Assembly (NCBI GenBank): GCA_011046175.1
Contig: DSBB01000169.1
Coordinates: forward strand, 1 to 11,772
Source: Candidatus Hydrogenedentota bacterium
GTDB taxonomy: Bacteria > Hydrogenedentota > Hydrogenedentia > Hydrogenedentales > CAITNO01
Direction of reading: 5' to 3'
Length of the DNA stretch: 11,772 nt
A model generated the notes under the pieces. The model was given only the letters and a program-made list of their open reading frames with translations, did not search any database and was not told the origin of the DNA. How positions within the stretch are numbered: the stretch's first letter is position 1; each line of letters begins with the position of its first letter. The position numbers and the translations under genes are program-made. Shown here piece by piece: positions 1 to 7,134 of this stretch.

Positions 1-50
1 AGCGCGCCGGTCAGTTGTGGGCAGCGCCCGCCTTAGGGGAACGGCGAACG
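1..50. repeat. 50-bp direct repeat, copy 1
   Basis: Bases 1-50 are repeated without mismatch at 66-115, so the unit recurs with a 65-bp period: a 50-bp core plus a 15-bp spacer at 51-65. The core is GC-rich, contains a short hairpin (GGGC-AGC-GCCC, 19-29) and ends GGCGAACG. Because 65 is not a multiple of three, the two copies are read in different frames of any single ORF, which argues against coding. The array touches the window edge, so the number of copies is unknown. The family is not recognised. Confidence 0.9.
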
Positions 51-65
51 CTTTCTATATGAACC

Positions 66-115
66 AGCGCGCCGGTCAGTTGTGGGCAGCGCCCGCCTTA
101 GGGGAACGGCGAACG
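66..115. repeat. 50-bp direct repeat, copy 2
   Basis: This is the second exact copy of the 50-bp core. Unlike copy 1, it is followed by a run of seven T (116-122). With the weak CGCC/GGCG pairing near its end, this could act as a poor terminator for a gene upstream of the window, but the stem is too short to call one. The sequence flanking it on the right diverges completely from the spacer after copy 1, so this copy marks the downstream end of the array. Confidence 0.9.
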
Positions 116-120
116 TTTTT

Positions 121-151
121 TTGCCTTGTACACCAGTGCTAATGGTATGCT
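121..151 (+). promoter_or_regulatory. candidate glpK promoter (extended -10)
   Basis: TGG-TATGCT at 143-151 resembles an extended -10 element, with a weak TTGCCT at 121-126 (19-bp spacing). It would give a leader of about 60 nt before the glpK ATG. A competing -10, TATGAT at 193-198, has no convincing -35. This is pattern matching only, and the sigma factor preferences of this organism are unknown. Confidence 0.25.
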
Positions 152-219
152 ACCGCTAACTTGGATATTTTTCTTCTAACCCGCGCTTTCACTATGATTC
201 ACTGACACAGGAGACGGTT

Positions 220-1710
220 ATGTCTTATGTACTCGCTCTCGACCAAGGCACCACGAGCTCGCGCGCCATTCTATTCGACCACAACGGCCGTATTATGGCA
301 ATGGCGCAAAAGGAATTTGAACAGGTGTTTCCCCAGCCCGGCTGGGTCGAGCACCGACCGGAAGATATATGGTCGTCCCAGGTGAGCGTTGCCGCCGAGG
401 TCATGAGCAAGGCGCAAATCCGCTCGCGCGATATTGCCGCGATAGGTATTACAAACCAGCGCGAGACGACCCTGATATGGAACAAGCAATCGGGCATTCC
501 CATTGGCAACGCAATCGTCTGGCAGGACAGACGCACCGCAGCGCTATGTCAAGAACTCAAGGACGCGGGGCTGGAGAAGACATTCCGCGCAAAAACGGGG
601 CTGGTCTTGGACCCCTATTTTTCCGGCACGAAAATCAAATGGATGCTTGACAACATCGAGGGCGCGCGCGAACTGGCGGAAAAAGGCGAACTTGCATTTG
701 GCACGGTTGACACATGGCTGGTCTGGAAACTTACCGGCGGAAAATTGCATATTACCGACGCCGGCAATGCATCGCGGACGTTGCTGTTTAATCTTTCAAC
801 AGGCGCTTGGGACGATGAATTGCTGGCGCTGCTCACAATTCCAAAATCAATGCTCCCCGAAGTACGCTCCTCCAGTGAAGTGTACGGCCATACCTCGCCA
901 GACATATTTGCGGCGCCCGTGCCCATTGCGGGAATTGCGGGCGATCAACAAGCGGCGTTGTTCGGGCAAATGTGCGTCAAACCCGGCATGGTCAAGAACA
1001 CCTATGGGACGGGATGCTTCATGCTGCTGAACACCGGTGACAAATTGGTAACATCCCAAAACAACCTGTTGACAACAGTGGCATGGAAAATTGGCGACGA
1101 TATTCAATACGCGCTCGAGGGCAGCGTGTTTATTGCCGGCGCCGTGGTGCAATGGCTGCGCGACGGGCTTGGCCTAATCAAAAGCGCCCCCGACATCGAA
1201 ACTCTTGCGGCGTCGGTGGAAGACAACGGCGGCGTCTATGTTGTGCCTGCTTTTGCCGGACTCGGCGCGCCCCATTGGGACCCTCATGCCCGCGGCATTA
1301 TTGCGGGTCTGACACGGGGCGTAACGGCTGGGCATATCGCCCTTGCCGCGCTGGAGGGCATAGCGTATCAAGTGGCCGACGTGTTGGATGCCATGACAGC
1401 CGACTCGGGCATGGAAGCCACCGAATTGCGTGTTGACGGCGGCGCCGCCGCCAATAATCGCCTCATACAGTTTCAATCGGACATTCTGGATATGCCGATT
1501 GCCCGGCCGGAAGTACTGGAAACCACCGCGCTGGGCGCGGCCTATCTCGCGGGTCTCGCGGTCGGCTTTTGGGACAACCCCGACGTTATTGCGCAACAAT
1601 GGCGGGAAGAACGCCGATTCATGCCCGCCCTCGATGAGACGAAACGCACTGCGTTGCGTTCGGGTTGGCGCAAAGCGCTCGACCGCAGCAGGAATTGGGC
1701 AAATACGTAA
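220..1710 (+). CDS. glpK: glycerol kinase
   Basis: Cytoplasmic ATP-dependent kinase that converts glycerol to sn-glycerol-3-phosphate, the entry step of glycerol use and lipid precursor supply. At 496 aa it has the usual length of the FGGY family. The N-terminal phosphate loop LDQGTTSSRA is at residues 7-16. The glycerol-contacting residues known from E. coli GlpK are all present: R81-E82 in NQRETT, W101, Y133 in DPYFSGTK, and D242-Q243 in AGDQQAALFGQ. The NTYGTGCF segment (260-267) and the second FGGY signature around GGAAANNRLIQFQSD (407-421) are also intact. The start is fixed by AGGAG at 209-213, six bases before the ATG, and by the canonical N-terminus. No glpF, glpD or glpR lies in the window, so it appears to be a single-gene unit. 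The stop is TAA. Confidence 0.97.
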   Translation: MSYVLALDQGTTSSRAILFDHNGRIMAMAQKEFEQVFPQPGWVEHRPEDIWSSQVSVAAEVMSKAQIRSRDIAAIGITNQRETTLIWNKQSGIPIGNAIVWQDRRTAALCQELKDAGLEKTFRAKTGLVLDPYFSGTKIKWMLDNIEGARELAEKGELAFGTVDTWLVWKLTGGKLHITDAGNASRTLLFNLSTGAWDDELLALLTIPKSMLPEVRSSSEVYGHTSPDIFAAPVPIAGIAGDQQAALFGQMCVKPGMVKNTYGTGCFMLLNTGDKLVTSQNNLLTTVAWKIGDDIQYALEGSVFIAGAVVQWLRDGLGLIKSAPDIETLAASVEDNGGVYVVPAFAGLGAPHWDPHARGIIAGLTRGVTAGHIALAALEGIAYQVADVLDAMTADSGMEATELRVDGGAAANNRLIQFQSDILDMPIARPEVLETTALGAAYLAGLAVGFWDNPDVIAQQWREERRFMPALDETKRTALRSGWRKALDRSRNWANT

Positions 1711-1744
1711 ACGGGCTTCGCGTCAACAATTCTTTAACATTTTC

Positions 1745-1774
1745 TTTAGAAAACGCAGCCATTAGTGTTACAAT
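1745..1774 (+). promoter_or_regulatory. candidate mgtE promoter
   Basis: TTTAGA (1745-1750), an 18-bp spacer and TACAAT (1769-1774) make a reasonable sigma-70-like pair in the 171-bp gap between glpK and mgtE. It would leave a leader of about 100 nt. That leader carries two near-identical G/T-rich motifs, GGTGGTGTCTGT at 1798-1809 and GGTGGTGTGTCTGT at 1826-1839, 28 bp apart. I recognise no M-box Mg2+ riboswitch and no GC-rich terminator after glpK. Confidence 0.3.
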
Positions 1775-1881
1775 AAAATTATGGTACAAGCGCAGGGGGT
1801 GGTGTCTGTTCCGTTTATGTAATAAGGTGGTGTGTCTGTCTTTGTGTTAAAACTCCCCGGCGCCATGTTGAGAAAAGTTCT

Positions 1882-3249
1882 ATGCCTGATATAAAAACAC
1901 AACCATGGGAAATCATTCGCGGTTATATTGACGCGGACGACAAGGACGCGCTTTTACGTTTCCTTGAAGAACTGCCGCCCGGCGACACGGCCCGCGCTTT
2001 TTCCCGACTTGGCGAAGACGACTGCAACCGCGCTTTCAGGCTGTTGGGTCCGGAAGACGCCGCGGACGTCCTCGAGGAACTTGCCGACGCGCAGGGAGCG
2101 GATATTCTCGAGGACCTGCCTATTCACGAGGCCGCCAGCATTATCGAGGAAATGGAGAGCGACCGGCGCGCCGATATTCTCGGCGAGCTTGATGAAGACG
2201 ACGCCGAGGCTATTCTTCGTCAAATGGCGCCCGAGGAAGCGGAAGACGCCCGCGAGTTGCTCCGTTATGACGACGACACCGCCGGCGGCATCATGATCAC
2301 GGAATACCTGTCGTATCCGGAAACATGCACCGTTATCGAAGTACAAGAGGACTTGAGAAAAAAGGCGAACTCCCAATCAGATGTCGGCATCCAATACGCC
2401 TATGTTGAGTCCAAAAACGGCAAGCTCGTGGGCGTATTACAGTTGCGCGATCTGTTCTTTGCGCCGACGGATACGCCCATTCGCGCCATTATGGTGGTAA
2501 ACCCCATCTTTGTGTTTACCAACACCCATTTGGATGAACTGGACGATTTGTTCGAGCGGTATCCGTTCTGGGGACTGCCCGTCGTGGATGAATCCGGCGT
2601 GTTGCAGGGAATCGTGCGTCGGGCGGATGTCGTTGAAGCATGGGGCGAAGTGCAGGGACGCAGCCTGCTTCGGTTCGGCGGCATCGTTTTTGGCGAAGAA
2701 TTGCGCAATATGCCGCTGCGCGAACGGAGTTCGCGGCGCCTGTCATGGCTGTTCGTCAATATGGGGCTCAGCATCCTTGCCGCCAGTGTGGTGCTCGGAC
2801 ATCAGGAAACGGTGAACCGTCTTTTCGCGCTGGTCTTCTTCATGCCCATCATCTGCAACATGAGCGGCTGCAGCGGCAATCAGGCCGTGGCCGTCAGCAT
2901 TCGCGAATTGACGTTGGGCATTATCAAACCGGAAGACTACTTTCATGTATGGCGCAAAGAACTTGCCGTCGGCCTGATCAATGGGCTTGTTCTGGGTTGT
3001 TGCATGGGCGCCATCGCCTCCGTCTTCTGGGATGAAACGGCCTTTCTCGGCGTTGTCGTGGGCGCGGCGTTCACGCTCAACACGCTTGTTGCTGTTTCCC
3101 TAGGCGGTCTTATCCCGTTGCTGCTCCGGCATTTCAAGATTGATCCCGCGCTGGGCGCCCCGCCCATGTTGACAACGCTCACCGACATGTGCGGTTTTAT
3201 TTTTGTGCTCGGTTTGGCGCGGCTCGCCATTGAAGCGGGACTAATTTGA
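1882..3249 (+). CDS. mgtE: magnesium transporter MgtE
   Basis: Mg2+-gated Mg2+ channel/transporter of the inner membrane, 455 aa, close to the ~450 aa of the Thermus protein. The domain order is complete. An acidic helical MgtE_N superhelix lies at about residues 23-125, with repeated LGPEDAADVLEEL- and MAPEEAEDARELL-like units. The DDTAGGIM linker (131-138) is followed by a CBS pair (about 138-195 and 202-258). A connecting helix leads to a five-helix membrane domain from W289 to the end. The pore aspartate of the family is seen as D435 in TTLTDMCGF. The membrane segment MPIICNMSGCSGNQA (321-335) replaces the more usual GMxGNxGxQ form. The ribosome site is weak (GAG-AAAAG, 1870-1877), but the next in-frame Met would delete the N-domain. 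The TGA stop lies 3 bp from the end of the convergent GTPase gene. Confidence 0.95.
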   Translation: MPDIKTQPWEIIRGYIDADDKDALLRFLEELPPGDTARAFSRLGEDDCNRAFRLLGPEDAADVLEELADAQGADILEDLPIHEAASIIEEMESDRRADILGELDEDDAEAILRQMAPEEAEDARELLRYDDDTAGGIMITEYLSYPETCTVIEVQEDLRKKANSQSDVGIQYAYVESKNGKLVGVLQLRDLFFAPTDTPIRAIMVVNPIFVFTNTHLDELDDLFERYPFWGLPVVDESGVLQGIVRRADVVEAWGEVQGRSLLRFGGIVFGEELRNMPLRERSSRRLSWLFVNMGLSILAASVVLGHQETVNRLFALVFFMPIICNMSGCSGNQAVAVSIRELTLGIIKPEDYFHVWRKELAVGLINGLVLGCCMGAIASVFWDETAFLGVVVGAAFTLNTLVAVSLGGLIPLLLRHFKIDPALGAPPMLTTLTDMCGFIFVLGLARLAIEAGLI

Positions 3250-3252
3250 TTT

Positions 3253-4191
3253 TTATTTTCCATCCGCAGCCAGGCTGAATGCGCCGGACTGCAAACGCGC
3301 CGCCAGCGCATTAATGGCAGGGGCCTTCTTGCCGTTTCCAATAAGCGCAAACCCCAGCGGTTCAATGTGGCCGGGCAAATCAAAACGGGAACAGGTCGAG
3401 GGTGTCCAATCCAGGTAAACCGCCCCGTCCGCGCTCGCGAGAAATCCTTTTGCCCTGTATAAATCATCCCGCAATGTGTTGATCGCCCGCAGCAAACGGT
3501 TCACATCCACCGGTGTCTCTGTCGTTGCCGTTGCCGTGACAAAATTGGGATCAGCGCGTTCGGCATAACCACCTGAAGTTTTCGGAATAGAAGAACCCTC
3601 AAACAACTCCAGCGGCGTTTGACAAAAAACCGCCTTGACTATGACCGCATGGTCATTTATGGAACGCACCAGCGCCGCAGCGTTGCCAACCGTTTTTGCG
3701 TCGTAGATGTCAATTTTGTTGATGATAACATCATCCGCGGCCAACAGTTGCGAACGTGTGTTGGGCAATTGCTCCAAAAGATCCGCGATATTGCCCGGCT
3801 CAACCACGGCGATAATGCGCGACATCCGGTAAACCCTGTCCAGCTTCGCCTCGCGCAACATCTGCGGCGCCACCGCAGGGTCGGCAATGCCGCTCGCCTC
3901 AACCACAACGCCATCACATTGCGGCAATTCCAGCAAATCAGGCAATTCTCTGAGCGTCTGAATAAACTGACCGGATAAGCAGCGACAAAATACGCTGCCC
4001 CCCGGCAAACAGATCACCTTTTCGTATTCCTGTTTCAACGCAAACCCGTCAGCGTCCAACATGGAAAATTCATTCACCACAAAGGCAATCTTTTTCTCGC
4101 CGTGGCGGCGGGCAATGTGTTTGAGCAACGAGGTCTTGCCGCTGCCCAAAAAACCCACCACAAGACACATTGGAATACGCGCTTCATCCAT
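3253..4191 (-). CDS. COG0523 (CobW/YjiA-type) G3E GTPase
   Basis: A P-loop GTPase of the G3E family, whose members act as metallochaperones or metal-insertion GTPases in the cytoplasm. The 312 aa carry Walker A GFLGSGKT (13-20), switch region VVNEFS (38-43), EASGIADP (98-105, the G3-like segment) and NKID (158-161, G4). A shortened CobW_C-like domain (about 228-312) has the typical LYRAKGFL. The family's metal-binding CxCC, normally in a NGCICC context, is not intact. The aligned stretch reads GGSVFCRCL (64-72), leaving C69 and C71 plus C61 upstream. The substrate metal cannot be told. The start has a weak SD (GGATGG, 4203-4198, spacer 6). It sits 14 bp after the restored stop of the pseudopilin gene, so the two are probably co-transcribed. 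It converges with mgtE. The stop is TAA. Confidence 0.85.
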   Translation of the reverse strand: MDEARIPMCLVVGFLGSGKTSLLKHIARRHGEKKIAFVVNEFSMLDADGFALKQEYEKVICLPGGSVFCRCLSGQFIQTLRELPDLLELPQCDGVVVEASGIADPAVAPQMLREAKLDRVYRMSRIIAVVEPGNIADLLEQLPNTRSQLLAADDVIINKIDIYDAKTVGNAAALVRSINDHAVIVKAVFCQTPLELFEGSSIPKTSGGYAERADPNFVTATATTETPVDVNRLLRAINTLRDDLYRAKGFLASADGAVYLDWTPSTCSRFDLPGHIEPLGFALIGNGKKAPAINALAARLQSGAFSLAADGK

Positions 4192-4205
4192 AAGGAACCA
4201 TCCAA

Positions 4206-4397
4206 TTACGGCGCAAAGGGGCGGTCGTATCGGCCCAGTATGCGCGGACCGTCCAAGGTAACCATCCAGGGAGACGGGTTGACGTAGTGTTCAAAACGGA
4301 CATGGCCGTCCATATAAAGAACATTCATGCCCGCAGGCACATGGGACGAGCCGGTAATTTGCGGCGTCAAGTGGTCCCACATTACCGGTATGGCGCC
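4206..4397 (-). pseudogene. C-terminal continuation of the prepilin gene beyond the amber codon
   Basis: Directly downstream of the TAG at 4400-4398, and in the same frame, 63 further codons run to a TAA at 4208-4206. Their translation begins GAIPVMWDHLTPQ, contains HVPAGMNVLYMDGHVRF and ends GRYDRPFAP. The H-x10-DG stretch is the hallmark C-terminal part of prepilin-type proteins that normally carry an H-x9-DG motif, so this is the missing tail of the preceding gene rather than noise. With the TAG read as an amino acid the protein would be 305 aa. The most economical ancestral codon is CAG (Gln), one C-to-T change away. There is no start or ribosome site of its own. Confidence 0.85.
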
Positions 4398-5123
4398 CTA
4401 GGCGCTCTGCCCCGCGCCCGGATTGTTTATATCCGTTATCATAAAACGCTCTATGCCCTCGCGCAATCTGTACAGCGTATCCCCTCCCCCCACCTGTGTG
4501 CCTGAAAAAGCCTCACTAAAGGTAAAGTCCTCATCAGACGCCGCGCCTTCGGTGGCGATATTGGCCTGGGCAAGTTCCTTAAGCGGCGTGTCATTATAGT
4601 CCGCACCCTCGAAGCGTCCGCCTACGCCGCTGCCTTCCGTGCCGGCTTTGTCAGCGAGGACATTAACCGATTCCATAATGAGCCAGCCGGTATAGTTAAA
4701 AGGGGCCTTCAGCAATTCTTCCGGTTCGATGACGCCGTTCATATTGCCGACTGGCACGCCTTGGCGCAGGCCCTGGTCATACCGTTCCAGCGGAGAACTC
4801 GGCCATGAGGGACACCACACGACAGTCAGATCGGCAAGATATTCCGGATATACTGAGGGACCGTTGAAGATCATCGTGTTAGAAAGATTGCCATGCACGT
4901 CGCGTATCATGCGCGGCGGAAATTTCTCCCCCGGCGATTCCCCGGCATACATCTTGAAGACAAGCCCCATTTGCTTAAGATTATTGGCGCACGACGCGCG
5001 GCGCGCCGCTTCCCGCGCCCGGCTTAACGCGGGCAGGAGGATGGCGGCCAATATGCCGATAATTGCAATTACCACCAACAATTCAATTAGTGTAAAACCT
5101 TTTTTATACCGGCTGTTCAGCAT
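4398..5123 (-). CDS. prepilin-type (type II secretion-like) protein, truncated by in-frame TAG
   Basis: Secreted or surface pseudopilin-like protein. Residues 1-9 are a short basic leader ending KKG. The prepilin peptidase site is G9|F10, and the mature protein starts FTLIE with the conserved Glu at position 5 (E14 overall). A hydrophobic helix runs through LLVVIAIIGILAAILLPAL (15-33). It is followed by SRAREAARRASCANNLKQMG, the layout of the abundant DUF1559-like/TIGR02532 pilins of Planctomycetota and relatives. The start is well supported by AAGGAG (5134-5129), five bases from the ATG. Translation stops at a TAG after GAGQSA (241 aa), but 63 conserved residues continue in frame, so this copy is truncated by a nonsense change or by a sequencing error. 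A promoter is proposed upstream. The G3E GTPase follows on the same strand. Confidence 0.88.
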   Translation of the reverse strand: MLNSRYKKGFTLIELLVVIAIIGILAAILLPALSRAREAARRASCANNLKQMGLVFKMYAGESPGEKFPPRMIRDVHGNLSNTMIFNGPSVYPEYLADLTVVWCPSWPSSPLERYDQGLRQGVPVGNMNGVIEPEELLKAPFNYTGWLIMESVNVLADKAGTEGSGVGGRFEGADYNDTPLKELAQANIATEGAASDEDFTFSEAFSGTQVGGGDTLYRLREGIERFMITDINNPGAGQSA

Positions 5124-5189
5124 TACTTCTCCTTTTCAATAACACGACAAATGAACCTACAAAAAACAGTTGAAGGGGACTGATTCCGC

Positions 5190-5218
5190 ATTTTATCATT
5201 GTGACCAAAGCAACGCAA
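5190..5218 (-). promoter_or_regulatory. candidate promoter for the pseudopilin-GTPase unit
   Basis: On the minus strand TTGCGT (5218-5213), a 17-bp spacer and TAAAAT (5195-5190) lie about 67 bp before the pilin start. The -10 matches the sigma-70 consensus at 5/6 positions and the -35 at only 3/6. It is the best candidate in the 204-bp gap 5124-5327, which otherwise holds only the pilin ribosome site and a bulged inverted repeat. Confidence 0.35.
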
Positions 5219-5259
5219 TTTTAACCCGAATATTTCACCGGCCTTCTGTGGCGCCCGGG

Positions 5260-5298
5260 AAAAGTCCTATCCGGATATACGGTTATCAAAACCGGACT
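5260..5298 (-). terminator. possible weak terminator after ygiQ
   Basis: On the minus strand the sequence forms a CGGTT-TTGAT-AACCG hairpin (5294-5280) inside an outer AGTCC/GGACT pairing (5298-5263), followed by TTTT (5263-5260). The outer stem is separated from the inner one by a large bulge and the U-run is short, so this would be a poor intrinsic terminator. It lies about 30 bp beyond the ygiQ stop, which is the expected place. Confidence 0.25.
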
Positions 5299-5327
5299 GT
5301 TGGGTTGCCGTAGCCGTTCCCTTGCCG

Positions 5328-7076
5328 TCAACCATTTCGTGTCGGTAAAAGCAGGCGGTGTTGCCGCAACCGGTCGCGGTCGCTGCGGGCGACGTGGATG
5401 GGCTTGCCGTGTTCGTCAATACCGGCGTGGTACATGGCGGTGGCGACGGTTCCCGGCGTGGGAATGAAACATTGCACCTGTCGCGGGCGCCAACCGCGGC
5501 GTTTCAGCCATTGTGCGAGTTCACGCATATCCCGGTCGGTACAGCCCGGGAATGCGCTGATAAGATAAGGCGCCACATACTGCTCTTTCCCGGCGCGTCT
5601 TGATTCGTCTTCGAACAAGTCCAGAAACCGTTCAAAAGCTTCACGCGTTGGCTTGCGCATCAGCCGCAAGACCGGGTTGCTTATATGCTCCGGCGCGACC
5701 TTGAGTTGTCCGCCCACAAACCCCCGGACCACCGTGCGCAGATACAGGCGCTCTTTATTGCCCATGTCATAGCGGACACCGCTGGCGACACGCACATGGT
5801 TCACCCCTTCCAGCGCGGCAATCGTTGTGAGCAACAACGACATTTTCACCTCATCTACAACAAAATGGGGGCATTGTTTTGGAAACAGGCAATCCCTGCG
5901 ACGGCATACGGCAGGGTCGCCTTTGCATTTGCCGCCCCACATGTTTGCCGTGGGACCGCCCACATCGCTGATGCTGCCTTTCCAGTCCGGATGTCGCGTC
6001 AAGGCTTTCACCTCTTCCAGCACGGACGCCTCGCTGCGCGACTGAATCTGCCGCCCCTGATGCAGCGTAATAGAGCAGAAGGTGCAGCCCGCCGCGCAGC
6101 CACGGTGCGCAGTAATGCTGAACTGAATCATTGCCGCCGCGGGAATGGGCAACGTGTATGACGGGTGAGGACGGCGTGAGAAAGGAAGCCTGTACAGCGC
6201 GTCAAGTTCCGACTGGCTTAATGGCGCGGCAGGCGGCGCAAACGCCACCCAACGCGAACCCGACGCCTGCGTCGCCCAGTGCGTTCCCTGATGGGTCTGG
6301 AGTTCCAGCGCCAGCGTGGCGCTCATCAACGCCTTGGGGTCGGCAAGGACGTCCTCATGACTTGGCAATACCACGCATTCATCAAGAAGTCCCTGCGCTT
6401 GCAGAGCTTCAAGAGAAGAAATGGCAAAGGCCGTCCCGGGAATCCCGCGCAACATTTCCGCCGGCTTTCCCTCCACTGCGTCTTCAAGGCGTTGCGCAAT
6501 TTCCAATACCGCCCGTTCGCCCATGCCGTACACAAGCAAATCGGCCTTGCTGTCAAGCAGAATGGAACGCCGTATCTTATCCGACCAGAAATCATAGTGA
6601 CTGGCGCGGCGCAGCGACGCTTCTACGCCGCCTATAATGACGGGCAGGCCGGGGAATGCCTGACGGAGCAGTCCGGTATACACAATGGCGGCGCGGTTGG
6701 GTCGCGCCCCATGCTTGTCGCCGGGAGTATACGCATCGTCATGGCGCAGTTTGCGGAACGCCGTGTAGTGAGCAAGCATCGAATCCAGCGCGCCGGCGGT
6801 GACGCCCGCAAACAGGCGCGGTCTGCCCAACCGCAACACATCCGCCGGCGTGTCCCAGCGCGGCTGCGCGACAATGCCCACGCGATACCCGGCGGCCATA
6901 AGATGCCTTCCCAACAGCGCCGCGCCAAAAGCGGGATGGTCAACGTAGGCGTCGCCCGTAATCAACAGCACATCCACCGCATCCCAGGCCAACGCCTTCA
7001 TTTCCTGTCTTGTCATCGGCAGAAAAGCGGAAGAACGGCACACTTCCGAATTATTTGTACGATCATTTATCTGCAT
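5328..7076 (-). CDS. ygiQ: YgiQ-family radical SAM protein
   Basis: Cytoplasmic iron-sulfur enzyme of the YgiQ/UPF0313 family. The reaction catalysed is not established as far as I know. The N-terminal part (about 18-55) has the family's FLPMTRQEMKALAWD and TGDAYVDHPAFG. GGVEASLRRASHYDFWSDK is at 149-167. The radical SAM cluster motif CxxxCxxC is C327, C331 and C334 in RGCAAGCTFC. A second, family-typical cysteine group (C384, C391, C396, C402) follows ISDVGGPTANMWGGKC. The C-terminal LKVAPEH (458-464) and CFIPTPGT (536-543) segments are intact. At 582 aa it is shorter than E. coli YgiQ (739 aa). No Shine-Dalgarno precedes the ATG at 7076, and about 15 residues come before the family's usual beginning, so the true start may lie further in. 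It follows the propeller gene by 58 bp on the same strand. The stop is TGA. Confidence 0.92.
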   Translation of the reverse strand: MQINDRTNNSEVCRSSAFLPMTRQEMKALAWDAVDVLLITGDAYVDHPAFGAALLGRHLMAAGYRVGIVAQPRWDTPADVLRLGRPRLFAGVTAGALDSMLAHYTAFRKLRHDDAYTPGDKHGARPNRAAIVYTGLLRQAFPGLPVIIGGVEASLRRASHYDFWSDKIRRSILLDSKADLLVYGMGERAVLEIAQRLEDAVEGKPAEMLRGIPGTAFAISSLEALQAQGLLDECVVLPSHEDVLADPKALMSATLALELQTHQGTHWATQASGSRWVAFAPPAAPLSQSELDALYRLPFSRRPHPSYTLPIPAAAMIQFSITAHRGCAAGCTFCSITLHQGRQIQSRSEASVLEEVKALTRHPDWKGSISDVGGPTANMWGGKCKGDPAVCRRRDCLFPKQCPHFVVDEVKMSLLLTTIAALEGVNHVRVASGVRYDMGNKERLYLRTVVRGFVGGQLKVAPEHISNPVLRLMRKPTREAFERFLDLFEDESRRAGKEQYVAPYLISAFPGCTDRDMRELAQWLKRRGWRPRQVQCFIPTPGTVATAMYHAGIDEHGKPIHVARSDRDRLRQHRLLLPTRNG

Positions 7077-7134
7077 GAACAGTAGTGTATCGCCAACAGG
7101 TCACGCGCGCCAACTTATGCGTATTCGCGGCGTC

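Noticed and set aside
1..115. CRISPR array
   Set aside because: The repeat is 50 bp with a 15-bp spacer, there are only two units and no cas genes, which are wrong proportions for CRISPR.
1711..1881. M-box (ykoK) Mg2+ riboswitch before mgtE
   Set aside because: The leader is short and A/T- and G/T-rich, and I see none of the nested stems expected of that riboswitch. A covariance-model search would settle it.
2943..3467. 174-codon minus-strand frame overlapping the ends of mgtE and the GTPase gene
   Set aside because: It overlaps two well-supported genes, and its translation has no recognisable domain and a shadow-like composition.
4398..4400. Selenocysteine or pyrrolysine at the internal stop
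   Set aside because: Selenocysteine uses TGA, not TAG. Pyrrolysine is confined to a few methylamine-type enzymes, and nothing of that kind is nearby.
6279..7085. 268-codon plus-strand open frame opposite ygiQ
   Set aside because: The opposite strand encodes all YgiQ motifs, including the CxxxCxxC. The antisense translation is rich in R, H and Q and shows no domain.
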